This document shows positions 32,696 to 38,456 of a DNA stretch of 38,456 bases, piece by piece; the first letter of the stretch is position 1; the number at the start of each line of letters is the position of its first letter. The notes under the pieces were generated by a model. It saw only the letters and a program-made list of their open reading frames with translations, did no database searches and was not told where the DNA came from. The translations under genes and the position numbers were made by a program. This DNA is from Acidobacteriota bacterium (GTDB lineage Bacteria > Pseudomonadota > Alphaproteobacteria > Acetobacterales > Acetobacteraceae): assembly GCA_903970435.1 (NCBI GenBank), contig CAJCIS010000007.1, positions 1-38,456 on the forward strand, written 5' to 3'.

Positions 32696-32992
32696 CTAAG
32701 CCGCCGCCCGCTTAGCCGCCGCCCGCGCAATCCGCCGCTTCAGCGACTGCGCCGCCTCCGGAAGATCACGGTTCGGCGTGGTGCTCAAAAACGCATCCAA
32801 TCCCCCGTTATGCTCGATCGTGCGCAGCGCTTGCGTGCACAGCCGCAGCCGCACCGACGTGCCGAGCGTGTCGGACAGCAGCGACGTCTCCTGCAAATTG
32901 GGCAGGTAGCGGCGGCGGGTCTTGTTGTTGGCGTGGCTGACGTTGTTGCCCGTCAGAACGCCCTTGCCGGTGAGCTGGCAGCGGCGGGACAT
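32696..32992 (-). CDS. rpmB: 50S ribosomal protein L28
   Basis: A 98-residue L28, a structural protein of the large ribosomal subunit. [34 protein letters not shown] is the standard L28 N-terminus; the alphaproteobacterial C-terminus [12 protein letters not shown] is also present. The ATG at 32992 is fixed by the family N-terminus, with GAGG upstream. Normally monocistronic in alphaproteobacteria; here divergent from the Pat-like gene. Confidence 0.95.
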   Translation of the reverse strand: MSRRCQLTGKGVLTGNNVSHANNKTRRRYLPNLQETSLLSDTLGTSVRLRLCTQALRTIEHNGGLDAFLSTTPNRDLPEAAQSLKRRIARAAAKRAAA

Positions 32993-33087
32993 GTCCGTGG
33001 TCCTCGATGGTCGTACAAAAGCAGACGGGGAGACCCCGCCGGGAAGCGGCGGGGTATGGGCAAATCGCGCGCCGGCGTCAAGCGTCA

Positions 33088-35448
33088 ATGAACCGCGCCA
33101 CACCGGCCGGCCCGCTTCATGCTACGCAGCGCACGCAACCGCGCGGTGCCGACGTGACGATCATCCGGCCCAAGAAGCAATTCTCCGTCGATCGGCTCTA
33201 TGCGCCAAAAAGCGTGGTGGTGATCGGCCCGGACACGCAAGAGGGCCGATGCGTGCTCGCCAACATGGCGCAGGCGAAATTTCAGGGCACCACCTATGTG
33301 GTCGGCGCCGGGAACGGCCAGTTCGCCCGCGTGGCGGATCTGCCGGAAGCCCCGGACCTGGCGATTCTGGCGTGTCCGCCGGTCGCGGTGGCTGGGCATA
33401 TTCATGCGTTGGCGGCGCGGGGCACGCGCGCGGCCATTGCGGTCGGTCACGTGGACGACCTGGCGCCGCTGGCGCGCACCTCCGGCGTGCGCGTGCTCGG
33501 GCCGCACTCGTTCGGCATTGCGGTGCCGCGGCTCGGGCTGAATGCATCGCTCGCTCACCTGCCGGTGCCCCCCGGCCGGGTCGCGCTGCTGACCCAAAGT
33601 GCCTCGCTGGCGCGCGCCGTGCTGGACTGGGCCGCCCCCAACGGCGTGGGTTTTTCCCACATCGTCGGCGTTGGCGGCAACACCAACATGGGCTTCGGGC
33701 TGGCGCTCGACTGGCTGTCGCGCGATCCCGACACCGGCCTGATCCTGGTGGACATACGCCGCGTGCGGGAGCGGCGGGCATTCATTTCCGCGGCCCGCGC
33801 GGCGTCGCGCCTGCGCCCCGTGGTCGCGATCCGCCCCGGTGGATGGCTCATGGACCCCACCGGCCAGGCCGACGCCGTGTTTGCCGCCGCGCTGAACCGC
33901 GCCGGCGTGTTCGTGGCCCGCCACCTCGACGAATTTCTCGCTGCCGCGGAAACGCTGAGCCGCAGCAAGCCCGCCCACGCCGAGTCGCTGGCGATCGTCA
34001 CCAACGCCATCGGCCCCGGCCGCCTCGCGGCCGATGCGGCGCTGCAGGCCGGCATAAACCTCGCGATCTTGCCGCCAGCCGCGCAGAATGCCATGGCCTC
34101 GAGCTTGCCGGCCGATCTGGTGTTCGGCCTGGTGTACGCCCGCAGCGCTGCCGCGACGCACGTGGCCGAGCTCGCCGCCATGGTCAGTGCCGTGCCCAAC
34201 GTCGGCGGCGTGCTGGTGCTGCTGGCGCCGAACGGCGACGGCGACGGCGCCGCAATGGAGGCGGTGATTGCGGCCGCTTCCGTCGCCAGGCTGCCGGTGC
34301 TGGCATGCGTCATGGGCGAGACGACGGGCGCGGCGCATCGCCGGCGGCTGGCGGAGGCCGGATTGCCCGCGTTCGCCACGCCGGAGCAGGCGGTGCACGC
34401 CTTCTGCCACTTGCTGCGCGACCGCAGCGCCCGCCTGGCCGCCCGCGAACTGCCCGGCCGCCGCGTGCTGGACGTCGCGCCCGACCATGCGGTGGTCGCT
34501 GCCCGTTTTGCCGCCGCGCGCGCCGAAGGGCGCGACCGGCTGACCGAGGCGGAAAGCGCCGATGTCCTGGCCGGCTACGGCCTGACGCAGCAAGAAGGCG
34601 CGGCACCCGGCGTGACGGCGGCGCTCCGGCTGCACGACGACCCGACATTCGGGCCGGCGCTCGCACTTTCGGTCGGCGCCGGCACGGCGCACTACGAACT
34701 GCCGCCGCTCAACCTGCCGCTGGCGCAAAATCTTGCCGCCCGCGCCGGACTGGCGGAGCCGGAGGCCGCGGCCATGGCGCGCCTGCTGGTGCCGGTAAGC
34801 CAGCTGGTGGTGGACGAGCCGCACATCGCCACGCTGGAAATCGCACCTTTGAACATCGGCGCCGAGGTGGTGTATTTCGGGCGCGCGGTCATCGGCTTGC
34901 GGCCGCCGGGCCGCAGCGCGGAGCTGTCGATCACACCGTACCCGGAATATTTAACCGGGACGTATGTGGCGGCCGGCGAGCGGTTCACGATCCGTCCGAT
35001 CCGTCCGGAGGATGCGCAGGCGCATGCCGCGTTGATGGCGCGCCTGCCGCCGGAGGATTTGCGGTTTCGTTTTTTCACCGCCCTGCGCGAGTTGTCGCCC
35101 GAGCAGATCGTGCGGCTGACGCAAATCGATTACGAGCGCGAGATGGCTTTTCTGGCCGTGCGGGAGAGCGACGAGGCGAGTGTGGGCGTGGCACGTCTGG
35201 TGCGTGAAATGGGCGAGGCGCGCGGCGAGTTCGCCATTCTGGTAGAGCCCGCCGTGAAGGGCAGGGGCCTGGCAAGGCATCTCATGGAGCGCCTGATGGC
35301 GTGGGGCCGTCAAGCCGGCCTGCAGGAAATTGCCGGCACCGTCCTAGCCGACAACCACCCCATGCTAGGCTTCGCAAGGCGCCTGGGCTTTACGATCCAC
35401 CACCTTCCCGAAGACCCCGAAATCGTAGAAGCCGTAATGACCCTATAA
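33088..35448 (+). CDS. Pat-like protein acetyltransferase (acyl-CoA synthetase-like domains + GNAT), ATP-grasp region shortened
   Basis: A 786-residue protein with the architecture of protein lysine acetyltransferases such as Pat/YfiQ. Residues about 25-140 are a CoA-binding Rossmann domain (KSVVVIG, then [11 protein letters not shown] where LGPNCLG is usual). Residues about 150-440 are succinyl-CoA-ligase-like domains ([17 protein letters not shown], then [11 protein letters not shown]). Residues about 480-610 correspond to ATP-grasp, but the part with the Lys/HKSDVGGV motifs is absent and only the end remains ([30 protein letters not shown]). Residues about 630-786 are a GNAT domain with the acetyl-CoA loop [11 protein letters not shown]. 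Family members are usually about 880-900 residues. The ATG at 33088 is a compromise; a GTG at 33154 is possible, neither with a good ribosome site. Confidence 0.8.
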   Translation: MNRATPAGPLHATQRTQPRGADVTIIRPKKQFSVDRLYAPKSVVVIGPDTQEGRCVLANMAQAKFQGTTYVVGAGNGQFARVADLPEAPDLAILACPPVAVAGHIHALAARGTRAAIAVGHVDDLAPLARTSGVRVLGPHSFGIAVPRLGLNASLAHLPVPPGRVALLTQSASLARAVLDWAAPNGVGFSHIVGVGGNTNMGFGLALDWLSRDPDTGLILVDIRRVRERRAFISAARAASRLRPVVAIRPGGWLMDPTGQADAVFAAALNRAGVFVARHLDEFLAAAETLSRSKPAHAESLAIVTNAIGPGRLAADAALQAGINLAILPPAAQNAMASSLPADLVFGLVYARSAAATHVAELAAMVSAVPNVGGVLVLLAPNGDGDGAAMEAVIAAASVARLPVLACVMGETTGAAHRRRLAEAGLPAFATPEQAVHAFCHLLRDRSARLAARELPGRRVLDVAPDHAVVAARFAAARAEGRDRLTEAESADVLAGYGLTQQEGAAPGVTAALRLHDDPTFGPALALSVGAGTAHYELPPLNLPLAQNLAARAGLAEPEAAAMARLLVPVSQLVVDEPHIATLEIAPLNIGAEVVYFGRAVIGLRPPGRSAELSITPYPEYLTGTYVAAGERFTIRPIRPEDAQAHAALMARLPPEDLRFRFFTALRELSPEQIVRLTQIDYEREMAFLAVRESDEASVGVARLVREMGEARGEFAILVEPAVKGRGLARHLMERLMAWGRQAGLQEIAGTVLADNHPMLGFARRLGFTIHHLPEDPEIVEAVMTL

Positions 35449-35450
35449 AA

Positions 35451-35492
35451 GCAAAAGTTTTTTGGTTCTTTTTTTCAAAAAAGAACTACTTC
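35451..35492 (-). repeat. Dispersed element, copy 8
   Basis: The cleanest reverse copy: GCAAAAGTTTTTTGGTTC, then TTTTTTTCAAAAAAGAAC and TACTTC. It starts two bases after the stop of the Pat-like gene and lies between convergent genes. Stem GTTCTTTTTT/AAAAAAGAAC with a tiny loop. Confidence 0.75.
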
Positions 35493-35496
35493 TTTT

Positions 35497-35847
35497 CTAT
35501 ACCCCCGGCATAGGAACAACCTCCAAAATCTCGATCGATGCCCCAGGCATATGAAAATGCGGATGTCCCTCCATCAGCCTCACCGCCGCATCCTTCGACT
35601 CCGCTTGCAGAACAGAATACCCCGAAACCGCGCTGTGCGCCGCCGCCGCCCCCGCCGCATCCACCCGCACCGCACCCCCCAGCGGCGCACCCAGATCCAC
35701 AATGGCGTCCTTACATTTCGCATGCCACGCCTGCCACAGCGCCATCCCCGCCTTCATCTGCTCCGGGCTGGTATTGGCAATCGCCTCCGCCGTCGATTCC
35801 CCGGCCGCCGCTGCCTCCGATTGATACAAAACCACGAACTTTTTCAT
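35497..35847 (-). CDS. YCII-domain protein
   Basis: A 116-residue protein of the YCII/DGPF-like superfamily (ferredoxin-like fold): KKFVVLYQSE at the start, a middle SPEQMKAGMALWQAWHAKC helix, then SGYSVLQAESKDAAVRLMEGHPHF and IEILEVVPM, where the HPHF stretch holds the usual His. Function is not established; relatives accompany sigma factors or act as small enzymes. GGAGG seven bases before the ATG at 35847 settles the start. Confidence 0.85.
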   Translation of the reverse strand: MKKFVVLYQSEAAAAGESTAEAIANTSPEQMKAGMALWQAWHAKCKDAIVDLGAPLGGAVRVDAAGAAAAHSAVSGYSVLQAESKDAAVRLMEGHPHFHMPGASIEILEVVPMPGV

Positions 35848-35882
35848 TGCGTTACCTCCGCGTTGTCGTGCCGCGATAAAAC

Positions 35883-36074
35883 TCACCAAAAATGCTTGAT
35901 AATGGGTGCGAGACGATCCGCCGTATCATGCATGTCGGTGATCGTGCCCGCAACCGCCGCCTGCGCGGACTTCCACAGCTTGTAGGCGTCGGCGAGCAGC
36001 GAGACACCGGCCTCGGTCAGCGCAACGCGCCGTGCCGATGCCGCCGCACAGGCCGCGTTGGAATGGTTTGCCAA
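35883..36074 (-). pseudogene. C-terminal remnant of a MarR-family regulator
   Basis: The segment RRVALTEAGVSLLADAYKLWKSAQAAVAG matches the wing and following helix of MarR-type regulators (typical RRVALTEAGRALLAEA). The upstream part, which should encode the dimerisation helices and recognition helix, is not found in any frame between 36075 and 36400. The remnant keeps its stop and lies 35 bases upstream of the YCII gene start. Probably a truncated, non-functional gene. Confidence 0.5.
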
Positions 36075-36491
36075 CCATGCGGGGCTGGATGTGTCTGGGG
36101 CGCGGGGCGGTCATCAACTTGACGCCCCTGCTGTCTCGGCGTGGGCCTAACGCGAAGGGCTGGCAGAATTTTCTCCGCACTTAATCCGCCGCCCGCACAC
36201 CGCCACTCTGTTCGCACGGCCTCGCCGCCATGCTCAGTAGATTTCAGTCTGGCTGCGTGGACCTTGTTGGCGACTGTCCGGCGATGCTGTTCCCCGCCGG
36301 GCGAGTGAGCTAGCCTTGCCCCGAAATCCTGTCGCAAGGCCTTCGGCGCCGATGATCGTTCGCCCATCATAGCACACCGTCGAACGGAAACCGTCGACAT
36401 CTAGAAACCATTGACTGCGCGTCCAAACTGATCTATTCTAGTTCAAATTCCGTTCAAATTGCGACGGTAATAAAAACTCGGGGAGCAAACA
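36075..36491. other. Non-coding stretch upstream of the GloVer gene
   Basis: No convincing gene. The 127-codon minus-strand frame here has an arginine/histidine-rich shadow composition and no family features. Base composition turns more AT-rich after about 36400. The end holds a tandem direct repeat (36441-36462) and a GGGGAG ribosome site for the next gene. Confidence 0.5.
36441..36462 (+). promoter_or_regulatory. Tandem 11-base direct repeat, possible response-regulator box
   Basis: GTTCAAATTCC (36441-36451) is followed at once by GTTCAAATTGC (36452-36462). Two near-identical units on an 11-base period, about 30 bases before the GloVer start codon, have the geometry of OmpR/PhoB-type binding sites. 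The cognate regulator is unknown. Confidence 0.35.
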
Positions 36492-37628
36492 ATGCTAGGT
36501 ACTAACGGTCTCGCCGCACTGGCCTGTTTCGTCCTAGCGCCTGCTGTTATGGATGGGCAGACCATGACCTTCCCCTACAACTTCCAAGGGGGCACGGACG
36601 GAGGCTTGCCTTCTGGTGGGTTGACGTACGTTGCTGGTTCCAACGGGGGGGATGGTATGCTCTATGGAACCACCACCGGACTGGGCACAAGTGCTCCCGG
36701 AGGAACCATTTTCTCGTTAGATATTGTAACCCATGCGTTTACCACCCTCTACACGTTTCAAGGTGGCGCAGATGGAAGCACGCCAACGGGGTCGCTAACC
36801 CTTGTGGGCAGCATATTTTATGGCACAAGCTCCGGAGGCGGTCCGTTCGTCAATGACTGCTATAAAGCAGGCAATGGCGGCTGTGGCACCGTGTTTTCGT
36901 TTGACCCCGCCACGAATAAAAAGACCATTCTTTATTCTTTTAAGGGCAACAAAAGTCCCGCAGACCCGTATTATTCGCAGGGCGGCGGCCTCGTTTACCA
37001 AAACGGCATTCTCTATGGCACCACCCAAGACATCCCCCATAGCAGGCTTTGCGGCAGCATCTTCGGCCTCAACGTCACAACTGGCGCACTTGTCGAATCT
37101 CCTTTCGGGGGCAATAATTGTGCGATTCTGGAATCCGGACTTACGTTGTTCGGCAATGCTTTCTACGGTGTCGGCGGAAGCGATATGTATTCCCGTACTT
37201 TCAGCTACGCTATCGGCGGCAAAATTAAAATTCTAAGTTACCAACAGGCGAATGTAGGCGCCTATGCCATGACCGCACAGGGAAACTATCTTTTCGGAAG
37301 CGGCGCAGCCTTCAATCCTAAAAAAGGGAAGAAAGGCACCGACATCTCGTACGCGGCATTGAATGCTGGCCCTGCGACTCCCGTCGGCACCACCATCTAC
37401 GGTTTTACTTCGGGTGCCAATGGGTATGGCGGCATCGGCGCGTTCGATATCACCTCGGGTGTGACCGCCGATCTATATGACTTCAAAGGCTCGGACGGCG
37501 CGCAGCCGACCGGCGGGGCAATAATGGTGAATGGTGCGCTTTATGGCGTGACTTTCACCGGCGGGAATCCCGCTTGCACTTATGGCGGCGCTATCGGATG
37601 TGGCGTCATCTACATGTTGAAACCGTAA
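36492..37628 (+). CDS. Secreted GloVer-repeat protein
   Basis: A 378-residue protein built of repeats of the Gloeobacter/Verrucomicrobium type (choice-of-anchor GloVer repeats). Each unit reads like GGTIFSLDxxTxxFTTLYTFQGGADGxxPxGSLTxxGxxFYGTTxxGG. I count about five units, some degenerate (near residues 30-70, 70-115, 130-175, 180-215, 320-375). A short hydrophobic N-terminus (AALACFVLAPAVMDG) is a probable signal peptide. Relatives are surface or extracellular beta-propeller-like proteins of unknown role. The ribosome site GGGGAG six bases before the ATG is strong. Codon use is clearly more AT-rich than in the rest of the window, which with the neighbouring mobile-element debris suggests horizontal acquisition. 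Confidence 0.82.
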   Translation: MLGTNGLAALACFVLAPAVMDGQTMTFPYNFQGGTDGGLPSGGLTYVAGSNGGDGMLYGTTTGLGTSAPGGTIFSLDIVTHAFTTLYTFQGGADGSTPTGSLTLVGSIFYGTSSGGGPFVNDCYKAGNGGCGTVFSFDPATNKKTILYSFKGNKSPADPYYSQGGGLVYQNGILYGTTQDIPHSRLCGSIFGLNVTTGALVESPFGGNNCAILESGLTLFGNAFYGVGGSDMYSRTFSYAIGGKIKILSYQQANVGAYAMTAQGNYLFGSGAAFNPKKGKKGTDISYAALNAGPATPVGTTIYGFTSGANGYGGIGAFDITSGVTADLYDFKGSDGAQPTGGAIMVNGALYGVTFTGGNPACTYGGAIGCGVIYMLKP

Positions 37629-37631
37629 AAT

Positions 37632-37654
37632 GCGAGACGACTGTTTCGTTTCGC
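37632..37654 (+). terminator. Hairpin just after the GloVer stop
   Basis: GCGAGACGA (37632-37640) and TCGTTTCGC (37646-37654) form a 9-base stem with one G-U pair and a five-base loop, three bases after the stop codon. No strong T-run follows. Confidence 0.45.
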
Positions 37655-38320
37655 AAAGACATTGTTGGGCGTCAAAACTTGATGTCCATTTCGCTATAGG
37701 GCAACCAAAAAGGGGAAAAGCCCCCATAAGGCTACTTGGTGCTGCTGCCTTCGTCCAATGTCTTGCTCTCCTGCCTCGATAACCGTTGCCGTGACCACTG
37801 CCACGCTGGCTGGCGGCTCTGCGAGAACGGCGGACGTTGGGGCGCTCGCCCGCGCTATCCTCCAAGACCAGCGTCGGAGTTAGTCTCACTGATGCGCTCT
37901 GACAACGGTGCCGCGCATACTCAATTGTTTTCGCTGGCGGCGATGCTCGGTGGATGTCTCACAAGAGCAGGCCGAAGCGAGACAGCGCCGCGCCGAAGGT
38001 GCCACACTCAAGGAGTTGGCCCAGAGCTACAACGTGGGGGCGGCGACGATTTCGAGGCTTGGGACATAAAATAGTATCGCCACTTCCGCCGCGTCGTTTT
38101 GAACCAGGTGGCATTTAAACAGGCCCGTTCATCTCAGCCGCACAGGGCGACTCACGTTATCAGATGCCAAATGACTTGCACGCGATTGATCTGGCGAATT
38201 GGACCGCAGGATATGCTTGAGTTGCAAACAACTTTGCATGTTAACCGCCTGATCTGGATATCGTCGCTGCCAATCGACGAGGAGGGGCCAACTCGTCGTG
38301 TCGTAGAGGACCTAGACTAG
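37655..38320. other. Decayed intergenic region with mobile-element debris
   Basis: Apart from the recombinase tail at 37950-38069 I see no recognisable gene. Frames of 70-110 codons exist on both strands but have no ribosome site and no family features. Confidence 0.45.
37950..38069 (+). pseudogene. C-terminal remnant of a serine recombinase/resolvase
   Basis: This frame encodes VDVSQEQAEARQRRAEG, then ATLKELAQSYNVGAATISRLGT and a stop. It is the helix-turn-helix tail of a Hin/Tn3-type resolvase (typical ARxxxAEGxTLxELAxxYNVSxATISRL). The catalytic N-terminal domain with its Ser is not found upstream in this or another frame, so this is a relic. Confidence 0.6.
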
Positions 38321-38456
38321 CAGGCTGCTGAAAAACCCCTTGTCGCGACGCGGGCGTATCGGATTCTGTTGAGGCCTGCCCCAGCTTTCGAGGAGCCCAT
38401 GCGCGGCGCGGACCACCACAATGAGCGGCTTTTTAGTTACGTGCGGCCGGATAGCC
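38321..38456 (+). mobile_element. Left end of an IS5/IS1182-type insertion sequence (truncated by the window)
   Basis: An end-like sequence (GGCTGCTGAAAAACCCC, from 38323) is followed 60 bases later by the start of a transposase gene. The flank just outside reads CTAGACTAG, so a short CTAG target site is possible. The right end and the exact terminal repeat are outside the window; the boundary is approximate. Confidence 0.65.
38399..38456 (+). CDS. IS5/IS1182-type transposase, N-terminal fragment
   Basis: The first 19 residues read MRGADHHNERLFSYVRPDS and continue past the window edge. This opening (MRG[AS]D...LFSYV) is characteristic of IS transposases of the IS5/IS1182 type. GAGGAG lies three bases before the ATG. 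Whether the gene is intact cannot be seen. Confidence 0.7.
   Translation, partial: MRGADHHNERLFSYVRPDS

Noticed and set aside
33085-34824. 579-codon open frame antisense to the Pat-like gene
   Set aside because: His/Arg/Gln-rich composition typical of a shadow frame; the plus strand carries a coherent multi-domain protein.
36017-36400. 127-codon minus-strand frame next to the MarR remnant
   Set aside because: Different frame from the MarR tail, no MarR N-terminal features, composition of a shadow.
38099-38320. 73-codon plus-strand frame near the IS end
   Set aside because: Non-ATG start, no ribosome site, no family features; more likely debris between the recombinase relic and the IS.
1-38456. 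CRISPR arrays, tRNA or rRNA genes
   Set aside because: No regularly spaced repeats and no cloverleaf or rRNA-like sequences were noticed by eye; the only multi-copy sequence is the AT-rich intergenic element, which is not regularly spaced.

Overview
The window looks like chromosome of a high-GC alphaproteobacterium, most probably an Acetobacteraceae-type acidophile or sugar user (inference). Three things point there. Short genes are packed with ATGA overlaps. Promoter-like GGAAC-N16/17-(C/G)GTT sites resemble those of the alphaproteobacterial general-stress sigma factor EcfG. An AT-rich palindromic element recurs in many intergenic gaps. No rRNA, tRNA or CRISPR array was seen.

Layout. 0.1-5.1 kb: a secreted GIN-domain protein, then a TetR regulator with its own likely operator, translationally coupled to a three-domain lysophospholipid transporter/acyltransferase/acyl-ACP synthetase fusion. 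5.2-6.7 kb: a minus-strand stress island (DUF2934 protein, YciF-like DUF892 protein, a small hydrophilic protein) with EcfG-like promoters. 6.7-21.8 kb: the core of the window, a six-gene alpha-glucan/trehalose operon glgE - treS::mak - glgB - treZ - treY - glgX. 21.9-24.1 kb: a ModE-type HTH protein, an outer-membrane beta-barrel protein and a Uma2-family nuclease-fold protein. 24.1-28.5 kb: a divergent PEP carboxylase and an APC amino-acid permease. 28.6-32.6 kb: a small secreted Cys protein, an exported amidase, a small membrane protein and an MFS permease. 32.7-35.8 kb: rpmB (L28), a Pat-like GNAT fusion with a shortened ATP-grasp region, and a YCII protein. 35.9-38.5 kb: a lower-GC, decayed region with a MarR fragment, a GloVer-repeat secreted protein, a serine-recombinase tail and the left end of an IS element that runs off the window.

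How the genes fit together. TreS interconverts trehalose and maltose. The fused maltokinase makes maltose-1-phosphate. GlgE adds maltosyl units to an alpha-1,4-glucan and GlgB branches it. GlgX debranches it, and TreY plus TreZ turn glucan ends back into trehalose. The operon therefore encodes a closed trehalose/glucan cycle. No glgA, glgC, otsA or otsB lies in the window. The cycle starts right beside stress genes that carry the same promoter type, which suggests the store is managed as part of the general stress response.

Start codons were revised from the longest open frame wherever a Shine-Dalgarno site, an ATGA overlap or a family N-terminus argued for a shorter one.
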